Shown piece after piece: positions 34,313-43,538 of a stretch of 64,000 nt of DNA. The notes below the pieces were generated by a model. The model worked only from the letters and a program-made list of their open reading frames with translations. It did not search any database and was not told where the DNA came from. Position 1 is the first letter of the stretch, and the number at the start of each line of letters is the position of its first letter. The translations under genes and the position numbers were made by a program. The DNA comes from Clostridia bacterium. GTDB taxonomy: Bacteria > Bacillota > Clostridia > Oscillospirales > CAG-272. The stretch lies in assembly GCA_017625935.1 (NCBI GenBank), contig JAGALA010000015.1:1-64000 (forward strand), given 5' to 3'.

Positions 34313-34846
34313 ATGGAAATTAAGGAATGTATTGAGGGGCGCAGAAGCATAAGAAAATTTAACGGTGCGCCGATTTCGCGTGAGGATATTGAAGAAATAA
34401 TCAAAGCAGGGCAATGCGCGCCGTCGTGGAAGAACTCGCAAACCGCAAGATATTACGTTGCGCTTTCGCCCGAGGCGATTGAAAGGGTGAACGCTTGCCT
34501 GCCCGATTTTAACGCGGAGAGGACACAGGGCGTGGGTGCTTACATTGTAACAACCGTTTCAAAGGGACAAAGCGGCTGCAACTCCGACGGGGAATATTTC
34601 AGCCATCTCGGCAACGGCTACGAGTGCTTTGACAATGGCTTGGCTGTTGAAAATATCGCGCTTTACGCACACTCCCTCGGCTATTCTACGCTTATTATGG
34701 GGCTTTTTGACGAGGGTGCGCTTCGCTCATACCTCGGTGTACCGAGCGGCGAGGATATCGTGGTGGCCATAGCAATAGGCAAGACGGACAAAAAGCCGAG
34801 AATGCCCGAGAGAAAACCGCTTGACGAAGTATTGAAGATATTTTGA
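34313..34846 (+). CDS. Nitroreductase family flavoprotein
   Basis: The 177-aa protein is an FMN-dependent nitroreductase-like enzyme. The start motif EGRRSIRKFNGAPISREDIEEI, the APSWKNSQTARYYV segment and the GMP-like phosphate loop region LGYSTLIMGLFDE fit the family. Length is typical. GGAGG 7 nt before ATG 34313 decides the start. NAD(P)H-driven reduction of an unknown substrate is expected. It is followed by an SGNH esterase 8 nt downstream, so the two are probably co-transcribed. Confidence 0.88.
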   Translation: MEIKECIEGRRSIRKFNGAPISREDIEEIIKAGQCAPSWKNSQTARYYVALSPEAIERVNACLPDFNAERTQGVGAYIVTTVSKGQSGCNSDGEYFSHLGNGYECFDNGLAVENIALYAHSLGYSTLIMGLFDEGALRSYLGVPSGEDIVVAIAIGKTDKKPRMPERKPLDEVLKIF

Positions 34847-34854
34847 GGTGAAAA

Positions 34855-35808
34855 ATGAAAGCATCAAGACAAACTCTTAAAAAATTTATAAAGGGCGCTC
34901 TTTTCATAAGAGACGAGGGCGCGTATATTTGCCCGCTTAAATACGAGGAGGAGCAAATAAAAATGTTTGAGGCGGCGGACTGGGGCTGGCATTGGCGCTC
35001 ACAGTTTTCCTCAGGCACAAGAATTGAACTGAAAACCGACGCAACCGAGCTTTATTTTGACGTTTACGCGCAGGAGTTCTCCTCGCCCGATTGCACCTTT
35101 GACCTTTACGTTGACGGGGTTTTGCACGCGGTTACCAAAATCGAAAAGCCAAAGCTAAACAGAATTTGCTATCAAATGGGCGAGGGCTGGAAGCTCGTTC
35201 AGATTTATTTGCCGACAGACTGCCATATAGGCATTAAAAACTTTAATATTAACGGCGCATATAAGACGGTTAAGGACAAGGGTGAAAAGGTTCTTATCGT
35301 CGGCGACTCTATTACGCAGGGCTACGGCACATTTATGTCGGGCGCAACGTACGCAAACGCGCTTCAAAGAAAAACGGGCTACAATTTAGTCGCGCAGGGA
35401 ATCGGCGGCTTGCCGTTTAAGGATTGCGCACTCTATAAGGGCGAGTACGAGCCCGACAAAATTATCGTCGCGCTCGGCACAAACTACTACGATGCAATAG
35501 ACGTTTACGATTACGAAAAGGAAACGGTTAGCTTCTTTAAAAAGCTGAACGAGCTTTGGGGCGACAAGGAGATAGTTTATATCTCGCCGCTTTGGCGCGA
35601 CAATGACGTTGACTGGCAGAGGTTTAATTGGTGCATTGAAACCGCGGTAAACGAGGCACTCAAGTATGATAACATAACGGTTATCGACGGCTTCGACCTC
35701 GTTCCCCACGTCCACGAATGCTACGCTGATAAAATCCACCCAAACGCATACGGCTCAGAGCTTTACGCTTCAAACCTTGCGTTTGTGTTAAAGGAAATTG
35801 GCTTCTAA
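34855..35808 (+). CDS. SGNH/GDSL-type esterase
   Basis: The 317-aa protein has an N-terminal beta-sandwich (about 1-135) like that of CE2-type acetyl-xylan esterases, then an SGNH hydrolase domain. Block I is GDSITQGYG (Ser about 151), block II has Gly in GIGGLPF, block III is ALGTNYYD (Asn), and block V is DKIHPNAYG (Asp and His). It should remove acyl groups, probably acetyl, from a sugar or polysaccharide. No signal peptide is visible, so the enzyme is probably intracellular. It follows the nitroreductase gene closely. Confidence 0.87.
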   Translation: MKASRQTLKKFIKGALFIRDEGAYICPLKYEEEQIKMFEAADWGWHWRSQFSSGTRIELKTDATELYFDVYAQEFSSPDCTFDLYVDGVLHAVTKIEKPKLNRICYQMGEGWKLVQIYLPTDCHIGIKNFNINGAYKTVKDKGEKVLIVGDSITQGYGTFMSGATYANALQRKTGYNLVAQGIGGLPFKDCALYKGEYEPDKIIVALGTNYYDAIDVYDYEKETVSFFKKLNELWGDKEIVYISPLWRDNDVDWQRFNWCIETAVNEALKYDNITVIDGFDLVPHVHECYADKIHPNAYGSELYASNLAFVLKEIGF

Positions 35809-35817
35809 AATCAAACA

Positions 35818-35847
35818 AAACAGGGTGCGAAAATCGCACCCTGTTTT
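35818..35847 (+). terminator. Bidirectional terminator
   Basis: AACAGGGTGCGA pairs with TCGCACCCTGTT around AAA, with A and T runs at the sides. It lies between the convergent esterase and repeat-lipoprotein genes. Confidence 0.9.
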
Positions 35848-35853
35848 TATATT

Positions 35854-38800
35854 TTAATTTTCAGTCCTTCCACAAACGCACTCGCCGTTTTCGTATGTAT
35901 GTGTGTGTCCCCATACAACGGGGCAGTTTGAATAGTTCCACTGGTCTGACCAGTTGCTTGGTTGTTCCTCTGCTTCACAGTAAATTGTAAGTGACGAACA
36001 TTTTGAGAATGCGCTGGTGTTTATTTTTGTAACACTACTAGGAATTATTATTTTTTCAAGCGAGAAACATCCACTAAATGCAAAATCTCCAATAGTCGTT
36101 ACATTTTTGCCAAGAGTTATGCTTGTTAAAGAACTACAGTTTCTAAATGAATATCCCCTTATTTCTTTCACGCTATCGCCGATAATTACGTTTGTTAACG
36201 AAGAGCAATTTTCAAAAGCCCATTCATAAATAGTTGTTATTCCGTTTCCAACAGTTACAGTAGTTAATTTATTGTAATTTTGCAAACGTGAATCAAGGAT
36301 ATAGTCTTTATTTTTTGTATTAGCACTTATATTAAGAATGCTTAGATGATATGATGAAAAATGTCCAATTGCATTTACTGGAACAGATGCTTCCTTGATT
36401 GGAGAATTATAGAATGCTTGGGACCCGATGCTGGATATATTATTTCCAATCGTTATATTTGTCAGAGAAGCACAGTATGAAAATGCATTTGAGCCGATAT
36501 TAGTAACACTGTCTGGAATTGTAACATTTGTCAAACTTTCGCAATAATAAAATGCAGAATTGTCAATAGTTGTTATGCTTGTGGGGAATACTATGCTTTT
36601 TAACCTTCTGCATTTTTCGAATGCAGAAGGTCCAATAGCTGTTACGTTATCCCCTATTGTTACATTTGATAAAGCAGTGCAATCTTTAAATGCGTTTGTT
36701 TCTATAGTTGTTATGCTGTTAGGAATTTTTACATTTATAAGCGAATCGTTGCCGGAAAATGCTTCCGCTGATATAATCGTTACAGGAAAACCGTTGACAG
36801 AAGAAGGTATTATTAAGTCATTATCATTACAGCTACCGATACCTTTTACTGCTAAGGTTGCAGCATCGCTATTTAATGCGTATTCTAAACCTTCACTTAT
36901 GTATAAGTAGCCACAATTTATACACTCTTTTTCTTCGTTATATTGATGTCCAAGTGCGGAAATAACCTTTTGTTCAACTAAGAATTCACCGCAGACGATA
37001 CATCTTTTGCCTTCGGCAAGACCGGCTTTGGTGCACGTTGGTGCAACAGATGCTAGAATCTCTTCTGTGTGGCAAGCTAACACTTCGCACGGTTCGAGCA
37101 AAATTTCTTCGCAAACGGTACATTTAATTCCCATAGTGCAACCATTTTCGGTACAAGTTGGCTTAATTTCGGGAATTATTTCCATATTGTGTCCGAGTGC
37201 GTCAATGAATTGTTGCGCTACTAAAATTTCACCGCAAGTGAAACATTTTTTGCCTTCAGCAAGACCCGATGCAGTACACGTTGGTGCAACAGCAACTATT
37301 GTTTCTTCGGTGTGTCCAAGCGCATTTACAGTTTCTTGCTTTGCCAAAATATCGCCACAAACAGAGCATTTTTTGCCTGCTGTGAGTCCTGATTCGGTAC
37401 AGGTTGGAGCAACCGCAGAAATCGTTTCTTCGGTGTGCCCAAGAGCAACTACAGTTTCTTGTGCCGATAAAATCTCTCCACAAATAGAGCATTTCTTGCC
37501 TTCTGAAAGACCTGTTTCGGTACAGGTTGGGGCTATTGCAGGGATAATTTCTTCGCTGTGACCAAGTGCGTCTATCTCACCCGGTTCAAGTAAAGTTTCT
37601 TCGCAAACAGTGCAGCTGATTCCGTAAGAAAAACCGCCTTCTGTGCAAGTTGGAAGCTTTTCGGGGAGTGCTGACAAGGTATGTCCGAGTGCGTCAATGA
37701 ATTGTTGTGCTACTAAAATCTCACCGCAGGCGGAGCATTTCTTGCCTTCGGAAAGACCAGATGTAGTGCAAGTGGGTACAATTGCTTCGATTTTCTGTTC
37801 GGTATGACCGAGAGCGTCGACTGTTTCTTGCTTTGCCAAAATATCGCCACAAACAGAGCATTTTTTGCCTGCTGTGAGTCCTGATTCGGTACAGGTTGGA
37901 GCAACCGCAGAAATCGTTTCTTCGGTGTGCCCAAGAGCAGCTAAAGTTTCTTGTGCCGATAAAATCTCTCCACAAATAGAGCATTTCTTGCCTTCTGAAA
38001 GACCTGATTCGGTACAGGTTGGCGCTATTGCTGGAATAATCTCTTCGCTGTGACCAAGTGCGTCTATCTCACCCGGTTCAAGTAAAGTTTCTTCGCAAAC
38101 AGTGCAGCTGATTCCGTAAGAAAAACCGCCTTCTGTGCAAGTTGGAAGCTTTTCGGGGAGTGCAGACAAGGTATGTCCGAGCGCGTCGATGAATTGTTGC
38201 GCTACTAAAATTTCACCGCAGGCGGAACATTTCTTGCCTTCGGAAAGACCTGATGTAGTACACGTTGGTGCAACTGCAACGATTATTTCTTCGGCGTGTC
38301 CGAGCGCATTTACGGTTTCTTGCTTTTCCAAAATTTCGTCACAAATGAAGCATTTTTTGCCTTCTGTGAGACCTGACGATGTGCAGGTTGGAGCAATTGC
38401 TTCAATTTTTTCTTCCGTATGACCGAGTTCGGCAACGGACTCTTGTGCCGTTAAAATCCCTCCACAAACAGAGCATTTCTTGCCTTCTGTGAGACCTGTT
38501 TTGGTACAAGTTGGTAATATTGCTGGAATAATCTCTTCGCTGTGACCAAGTGCGCCTATCTCACCCGGTTCAAGTAAAGTTTCTTCGCAAACGACACATT
38601 TAATTCCCATAGTATAACCGTTTTCGGTACAGGTTGGCTTGACTTCGGAAATAATTTCCATATCGTGACCTAACGCATCAACAAACTCCTGTTCCGTTAA
38701 TATTTCATTACACTCAGAGCACTTTTTGCCTTCGGTAAGACCTGATTTGGTGCACGTCGGTGCAGTCGCTGGAATTATTTCCTCGGTGTGAGTGTGCGGT

Positions 38801-38880
38801 TCCTCTCCACAGGAAGCAAGCAAAAGCCCTCCTAAAAGACACAGTATAAGCGACAAAACTAATAATGGTATTCTTTTCAT
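35854..38880 (-). CDS. 1008-aa lipoprotein: Cys-rich modules plus BspA-like LRRs
   Basis: Signal peptide with lipobox LASC (Cys 24). Fifteen tandem modules of about 41 residues follow (about 30-645), each with PTCT-x2-G, then a CxxC pair (such as KKCSVCGEIL) and an ALGH ending. Four-module blocks are nearly identical because of a 492-bp duplication. The second part (about 660-960) has BspA/LRR_5 leucine-rich repeats (for example SVTNIGSNAFSYCASLTNI), then the tail ENGECVCGRTEN. LRR_5 lipoproteins are often adhesins. The Cys modules may be zinc-ribbon-like. AGGAGAG precedes the ATG and a perfect consensus promoter lies upstream. Single gene. Confidence 0.87.
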   Translation of the reverse strand: MKRIPLLVLSLILCLLGGLLLASCGEEPHTHTEEIIPATAPTCTKSGLTEGKKCSECNEILTEQEFVDALGHDMEIISEVKPTCTENGYTMGIKCVVCEETLLEPGEIGALGHSEEIIPAILPTCTKTGLTEGKKCSVCGGILTAQESVAELGHTEEKIEAIAPTCTSSGLTEGKKCFICDEILEKQETVNALGHAEEIIVAVAPTCTTSGLSEGKKCSACGEILVAQQFIDALGHTLSALPEKLPTCTEGGFSYGISCTVCEETLLEPGEIDALGHSEEIIPAIAPTCTESGLSEGKKCSICGEILSAQETLAALGHTEETISAVAPTCTESGLTAGKKCSVCGDILAKQETVDALGHTEQKIEAIVPTCTTSGLSEGKKCSACGEILVAQQFIDALGHTLSALPEKLPTCTEGGFSYGISCTVCEETLLEPGEIDALGHSEEIIPAIAPTCTETGLSEGKKCSICGEILSAQETVVALGHTEETISAVAPTCTESGLTAGKKCSVCGDILAKQETVNALGHTEETIVAVAPTCTASGLAEGKKCFTCGEILVAQQFIDALGHNMEIIPEIKPTCTENGCTMGIKCTVCEEILLEPCEVLACHTEEILASVAPTCTKAGLAEGKRCIVCGEFLVEQKVISALGHQYNEEKECINCGYLYISEGLEYALNSDAATLAVKGIGSCNDNDLIIPSSVNGFPVTIISAEAFSGNDSLINVKIPNSITTIETNAFKDCTALSNVTIGDNVTAIGPSAFEKCRRLKSIVFPTSITTIDNSAFYYCESLTNVTIPDSVTNIGSNAFSYCASLTNITIGNNISSIGSQAFYNSPIKEASVPVNAIGHFSSYHLSILNISANTKNKDYILDSRLQNYNKLTTVTVGNGITTIYEWAFENCSSLTNVIIGDSVKEIRGYSFRNCSSLTSITLGKNVTTIGDFAFSGCFSLEKIIIPSSVTKINTSAFSKCSSLTIYCEAEEQPSNWSDQWNYSNCPVVWGHTHTYENGECVCGRTEN
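37556..38165 (-). repeat. 492-bp duplication within the lipoprotein gene
   Basis: The DNA from about 37556 to 37672 and from about 38048 to 38164 is nearly identical, offset by 492 bp (164 codons, four modules). Neighbouring modules share long identical stretches as well, so the tract can change length by recombination in frame. Confidence 0.8.
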
Positions 38881-38926
38881 ATATCTCTCCTGTTTTCGGA
38901 TTTATAATCCGACATTCTATGTTTTT

Positions 38927-38955
38927 ATTATACTATTATAATTGTGGTTTGTCAA
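38927..38955 (-). promoter_or_regulatory. Promoter of the 1008-aa lipoprotein gene
   Basis: On the minus strand TTGACA (38950-38955) and TATAAT (38927-38932) are 17 bp apart, a perfect consensus. A small hairpin (TCGGATT/AATCCGA) lies in the leader. Confidence 0.88.
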
Positions 38956-39006
38956 TTATATAAAACTGAAACACAGTTAAACTTGATAAGGCGATTGCCG
39001 CGTTCT

Positions 39007-39036
39007 TTGGCAACTTTTGTGCTATGCGCATATCAT
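39007..39036 (+). promoter_or_regulatory. Possible promoter of ddl
   Basis: TTGGCA and TATCAT are 18 bp apart, 27 nt before the start codon. The boxes are weaker than others here. Confidence 0.4.
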
Positions 39037-39062
39037 ATAAATGAGAAAAAGAGGTGATTATT

Positions 39063-40088
39063 ATGAAAAAGCCTACCCTGTGTCTGATTTTCGGAGGAAA
39101 AAGCAACGAATATGAGGTTTCCTTGCGCTCGGCTTACAATGTGCTTTGTGCAATTGAGCGCGAAAAATATAAGGTAATAAAGATAGGGATAACTAAAGGC
39201 GGCGAATGGTATCTATTCTCGGGGTGTGAGTGCGAAATTGCAGACGGAAGCTGGGAAAAGGGAAATTGCAAACGAATTTCTATTGACTTTGCAAGAAAAA
39301 TGCTATATGCAGGGCGCAAAAAAATCAAGCCCGATATTGTTTTTCCCGTGATGCACGGTGAATACGGCGAGGATGGCAGAATACAGGGGATTTTTGAAGC
39401 ACTTGGGATTAAGTGTGCAGGGTGTGACGCGTTTTGCTCACACACATCAATGGATAAGCACCTGACAAAGCTGATAGCAAGCGAGGCGGGTGTGGCGGTT
39501 GCAAAATACATAGTATTATATAAAAACATCAAGGAAAACGGCGAAAAGGCGCGCCAGTTTGCAGGGGAAATTGGCTACCCTGTGTTCGTAAAGCCCGCAT
39601 TTGGCGGCTCGAGCGTGGGGGTGAGCATGGTGAAAAGCGAGGGTGAGCTTGACATCGCGATAAAAAACGCCTTCGCGGTCTCAAGTAAGATTTTAGTCGA
39701 GGAAAAAATAGATGGCGTGGAAACGGAGGTTGGTGTGCTTGAAATTGAGGGCGAGGCGGTTTCTTCCGTTGCGGGTCAGCTTTGCCACGGCGGCGAGTTT
39801 TATTCCTATGATGAGAAATACAAAAACGGAAAAACGAAGTATATTATCCCTGCCGAAATAGGCGAGAAAACCAAAAAAGAGCTGGAGGAGTGTCTGAAAA
39901 AGCTATATTCAGCACTCGGAATTCGCGGGCTTTGCCGCTTTGATTTCTTTGTCACGAGCGATGGGGCGCTTGTCTTTAACGAGGTGAACACCATGCCCGG
40001 CTTCACCCACGACAGTCTGTTCCCAATGCTTTGGCAGTATAGCGGCTACTCGACTGCGCAAATTCTTAATATTATATTAAATATATAA
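39063..40088 (+). CDS. ddl: D-alanine--D-alanine ligase
   Basis: The 341-aa ATP-grasp enzyme joins two D-alanines for peptidoglycan precursors. The N-terminal domain starts with LCLIFGGKSNEYEVSLRSA, the central ATP-binding domain contains VKPAFGGSSVGVSMVK, and the C-terminal Mg-binding segment is FNEVNTMPGFT. ATG 39063 is preferred to GTG 39054, since GAGGTG forms the ribosome site. murD follows after 51 nt, so this is a small cell-wall cluster. The D-Ala versus D-Lac specificity cannot be decided with confidence by eye. Confidence 0.93.
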   Translation: MKKPTLCLIFGGKSNEYEVSLRSAYNVLCAIEREKYKVIKIGITKGGEWYLFSGCECEIADGSWEKGNCKRISIDFARKMLYAGRKKIKPDIVFPVMHGEYGEDGRIQGIFEALGIKCAGCDAFCSHTSMDKHLTKLIASEAGVAVAKYIVLYKNIKENGEKARQFAGEIGYPVFVKPAFGGSSVGVSMVKSEGELDIAIKNAFAVSSKILVEEKIDGVETEVGVLEIEGEAVSSVAGQLCHGGEFYSYDEKYKNGKTKYIIPAEIGEKTKKELEECLKKLYSALGIRGLCRFDFFVTSDGALVFNEVNTMPGFTHDSLFPMLWQYSGYSTAQILNIILNI

Positions 40089-40139
40089 TTTAATCTTGAA
40101 AACGCGCAAAGATTAATGTATAATTATAAGGTGGTAGAG

Positions 40140-41438
40140 ATGAATATTGACTCTCTTTACGGAAAAAGCGTAGCCCTCATCGGCTACGGCGTGTCTAACC
40201 GCGCCCTGCTTGAGTATCTTACCGAAAACGGTATTTATCCAACCGTACGGTGTCCCGAGGCGGTAGCTTTGCCCGAGGGTGTGCGCGGTATTTTTGGCGA
40301 CGGCTACTTAAATTTATGTGAGGAAATTGCGTTTCGCTCCCCGTCCGTCCATCCCGACAAAATTTCGGGTTGTGCGCGCGTATATACCGATTGTGAGCTG
40401 TTCCTTGGCAATGAAAATGCGTATAAAATCGGCATCACGGGCTCTGACGGCAAGACCACAACCACAACCTTGATAGGTGAAATCTTAAGGTGCACAGGCA
40501 AGTGCGCGCACGTGTGCGGTAATATAGGAGTTCCGCTTGCAAGCGTTTTTCCGAGGGTGAAGCGCGGCGACTTTGTCGCTTGTGAGCTTTCGTCCTTTCA
40601 GCTACACCGCGCCGAAATTCCGCTTGACTGTGCGGTTGTAACCTCTATCAGCGAAAATCACCTTGATTACCACGCGGATATGTATGACTACATAACGGCT
40701 AAGCGAAACATTCTGAAAAAAGCCAAGCGCGCGGTTGTCAACTATGATATGCGCTACCGCGACATGTTTACCCACCCCGAAATTACGTATTTTTCACAAA
40801 ATGATTTATCGGGGCAGCTTAGCGCAAGGAAAAATTACGTTTATATAAAAAACGGCTTTATTTACTATAACGAAAAGCGCCTTTCCCCCGCGGAAATTAT
40901 AAAAATGCGCGGCGCACACAACGTATATAACGTCCTTGGTGCTGTCGGCGCGCTATACGGTAAAATTCCGCTTGAAAGCATTATTTTGGCGGTGTCGTGC
41001 TTTTCGGGCGTTGAGCATAGAAACGAGGAAATTACGACACTCGGTGGGGTGAAATTTATAAATTCCTCGGCTGACACCTCTCCTGCGCGCACGGTAACCA
41101 CGCTTGGTAGCTATCTTGGCAAGCGCGTTGTGGCAATAATGGGCGGAGGGGAAAAGAACCTTGATTACTCACCCCTTAGGGAAGCGGCGAAGCAGCTACA
41201 CGCGGCGGTCTTACTTGGCGAAAACCGCGAAAAAATTGCAAGGGAAATAAGTGCTTTTACAAAAGTAATTACATCAAATGATATATATGAGGCAACGAAA
41301 ATAGCGTACACACAGGCGCGCCCTGACGGCTACGTCATTTTAACGCCTGCCTCAACAAGCTTTGATATGTTTGAAAATTATAAGGATCGGGCAGAAAAAT
41401 TTAAGGATGCGGTATCGCGCCTTGATTTGAATGATTAA
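40140..41438 (+). CDS. murD: UDP-MurNAc-L-alanine--D-glutamate ligase
   Basis: This 432-aa Mur ligase adds D-glutamate to UDP-MurNAc-L-Ala in the cytoplasm. An N-terminal Rossmann-like domain (VALIGYGVSNRALLEYL) is followed by the ATP-binding P-loop GSDGKTTTTTLIG (about 103-115), the motif ISENHLDYHADMYDYITAK with the carbamylated-Lys region after it, then INSSADTSPARTVTTL and the C-terminal domain. GITGSDGKTTTT and the short N-domain point to MurD rather than MurC/E/F. ATG 40140 is selected by AAGGTGG. It is downstream of ddl and upstream of peptidase genes. Confidence 0.92.
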   Translation: MNIDSLYGKSVALIGYGVSNRALLEYLTENGIYPTVRCPEAVALPEGVRGIFGDGYLNLCEEIAFRSPSVHPDKISGCARVYTDCELFLGNENAYKIGITGSDGKTTTTTLIGEILRCTGKCAHVCGNIGVPLASVFPRVKRGDFVACELSSFQLHRAEIPLDCAVVTSISENHLDYHADMYDYITAKRNILKKAKRAVVNYDMRYRDMFTHPEITYFSQNDLSGQLSARKNYVYIKNGFIYYNEKRLSPAEIIKMRGAHNVYNVLGAVGALYGKIPLESIILAVSCFSGVEHRNEEITTLGGVKFINSSADTSPARTVTTLGSYLGKRVVAIMGGGEKNLDYSPLREAAKQLHAAVLLGENREKIAREISAFTKVITSNDIYEATKIAYTQARPDGYVILTPASTSFDMFENYKDRAEKFKDAVSRLDLND

Positions 41439-41452
41439 GAAACGAGGCAGAA

Positions 41453-42481
41453 ATGGAAAAAATAAAGGAAATACTAAACATCTTGATAAGCGCGACCTCG
41501 CCCTCGGGCTACGAATGCTTGGGTGCGGATGCGCTCGAAAATCTTGTAGGTGACACCTTCGACAAAATCTATACCGACAATCTCGGTACGGTGGTGCTGC
41601 TTAAAAAATCAAAAAAGGAAAACGCAAAAAAGCTCCTTGTTGACGCGCATTTTGACACGGTTGGTCTTATGGTAACGCGAGTATATGAGGGCGGCTTCCT
41701 TGGCGTTTGCTCCCTTGGCGGTCTTGACACGTCTGTTCTCCCATCGGGTGAGGTGACGGTTTACGGAAACGAGGAAATTTACGGCATAATTACCTCAACT
41801 CCGCCGCACTTAAAGACAGGCGACAGCTCCGCACCGAAATTGAAGGAGCTTTATATCGACACGGGACTTACAAAGGAGGAGGCGGAGAAGAAAATTCCCG
41901 TCGGCTCCGTTGCGACCTTTAGAAATAAGGTTGAATATATAAACGGCGACTACGTAATAAGTGCAGGGCTTGACGACAAATCGTGCCTTTGTGCGCTTCT
42001 TTATGCCGCACAAGCGCTTGACCCCGAAAAAATGGAGTTTGACCTCTATATTACCGCCTCGGCACAGGAGGAAACGGGCAAGTGCGGCCCATCTCGCGCC
42101 GCATACGATATCGCCCCCGATCTTGCAATTGTAACGGACGTGAACTTTGCAAAAACGGGCAAGGACGAGGACTTTGAAGCTATTGAGTGCAAAAAGGGTG
42201 CATCAATTGACATTTCATCTGTTTGCACGCGCAAAACCGTAAAAAGCATTATGAAGCATCTAACGAGCGAAAAAATTCCTTACCAGGTGGTTTGCGAGCC
42301 GAGAGCGACCTCGACAAACGCGGATGCACTTTCAATAAGCACCCTCGGATTTCCGACGGTTTTAATGAGCATACCGCTTAAAGCAATGCACACACCGAGC
42401 GAGATTGTAAATTTAAAAGATATCAAGTCACTTGCCGATATTGTTTCGTCTATCGCTACGTGCAAGGATATAATTGACTAA
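41453..42481 (+). CDS. M42 family metallopeptidase, paralogue 1
   Basis: The 342-aa protein is a dinuclear metal aminopeptidase of family M42 (glutamyl aminopeptidase or endoglucanase-like annotation). Metal and catalytic residues appear in DAHFDTVGLMV (His, Asp), LDDKSCLCALL (Asp), SAQEETGKCGP (Glu pair), VTDVNF (Asp) and MHTPSEIV (His). Members form cytoplasmic tetrahedral dodecamers that trim peptides. It is the first of three M42 genes in a row, 14 nt after murD. Confidence 0.88.
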   Translation: MEKIKEILNILISATSPSGYECLGADALENLVGDTFDKIYTDNLGTVVLLKKSKKENAKKLLVDAHFDTVGLMVTRVYEGGFLGVCSLGGLDTSVLPSGEVTVYGNEEIYGIITSTPPHLKTGDSSAPKLKELYIDTGLTKEEAEKKIPVGSVATFRNKVEYINGDYVISAGLDDKSCLCALLYAAQALDPEKMEFDLYITASAQEETGKCGPSRAAYDIAPDLAIVTDVNFAKTGKDEDFEAIECKKGASIDISSVCTRKTVKSIMKHLTSEKIPYQVVCEPRATSTNADALSISTLGFPTVLMSIPLKAMHTPSEIVNLKDIKSLADIVSSIATCKDIID

Positions 42482-42494
42482 AAGGAGCGAAAAA

Positions 42495-43535
42495 ATGAAG
42501 GAGCTTTTGAAAAATCTTTCCCTCGCCTTCGGCCCGAGCGGCTGTGAGGACGCGGTAAGAGAGCTTGTATACGAAGAAATTAAGGATTATATAGATAAAG
42601 ACTCGGCAACCGTTGACGCTCTTGGCAACCTCATTGTGCATATGGGCGGTGATGGACCTAAGATGATGATATGCGCGCATATGGACGAGGTCGGCTTTAT
42701 GGTAACGGGCATAGGGGAAAACGGCAGTTTGAAATTCGGCACGGTCGGCGGCATTGACCCTATCTCTTTGGGAGCTAAGCGCGTTATCTCCGAAAGCGGC
42801 GTGCGCGGCGCGATTAGTGCAAAGCCGATACACCTCTTAACAAAAGAGGAGCGCGAGGCAGGCCCGAAAATTAAAAATATGACGATAGACATCGGCGCTG
42901 ACACAAGGGAAGAAGCAGAGGAGCTTACCTTTATCGGTGATTATTTCACCTTCGACTCGGGTTACGAGGAATACGGAAACGGCTATATAAAATGCAAGGC
43001 GCTTGATGACCGCCTTGGCTGTGCAATAATGTGTCAGCTTATAAAGGATATAAAAAACGGCGCAATTGACCTAAAGTACGATACCTATTTTGCGTTTACC
43101 ACAAGAGAGGAAATAGGCTATTCGGGTGCGTTCTCGGCGAGCGCAAGGATAAATCCCGATTACGCTATTGTAATAGAGTCCAAGGCGGTTGCCGACATTT
43201 ACGGCGTTGAGGGCTCAAAAAAGGTATCCGTCCTTGGCGACGGCGTGATAATTTCATATGCCGACCGCGGTACAATCTACGACCGCACGTTAATTTCCCA
43301 CATAAAGAGAATAGCGGACGAAAACGAGATAAAAAATCAGGTTAACCTATATATTTCGGGCGGTAACGACTCCGCAAATATTCAAAAAAATGCGTGCGGC
43401 GCGCGAGTATCAACGCTTTCCTGCGCATCACGCTATATTCACTCACAAAGTGACGTCATTCACGAAACTGACTTTTTTGCAGCCTATGAGGTAGTGAAAA
43501 AGGTGCTTAACGAAAACCCACCGACAAAGGAGTAA
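42495..43535 (+). CDS. M42 family metallopeptidase, paralogue 2
   Basis: The 346-aa second M42 paralogue has CAHMDEVGFMV, LDDRLGCAIM, TTREEIGYSGAF, VIESKAV and RYIHSQSDVIH in the expected order. The metal-ligand position near VIES is Glu, where the first paralogue has Asp. The start ATG 42495 is set by AAGGAG, with 13 nt between this start and the stop of paralogue 1. The three enzymes may form mixed complexes or have different side-chain specificities, which is inference. Confidence 0.9.
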   Translation: MKELLKNLSLAFGPSGCEDAVRELVYEEIKDYIDKDSATVDALGNLIVHMGGDGPKMMICAHMDEVGFMVTGIGENGSLKFGTVGGIDPISLGAKRVISESGVRGAISAKPIHLLTKEEREAGPKIKNMTIDIGADTREEAEELTFIGDYFTFDSGYEEYGNGYIKCKALDDRLGCAIMCQLIKDIKNGAIDLKYDTYFAFTTREEIGYSGAFSASARINPDYAIVIESKAVADIYGVEGSKKVSVLGDGVIISYADRGTIYDRTLISHIKRIADENEIKNQVNLYISGGNDSANIQKNACGARVSTLSCASRYIHSQSDVIHETDFFAAYEVVKKVLNENPPTKE

Positions 43536-43538
43536 AAA

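Noticed and set aside
37007..37561. Plus-strand open frames opposite the 41-residue modules (also 37865-38422)
   Set aside because: Antisense shadows created by the modular repeats. The minus-strand gene has signal peptide, promoter and ribosome site.
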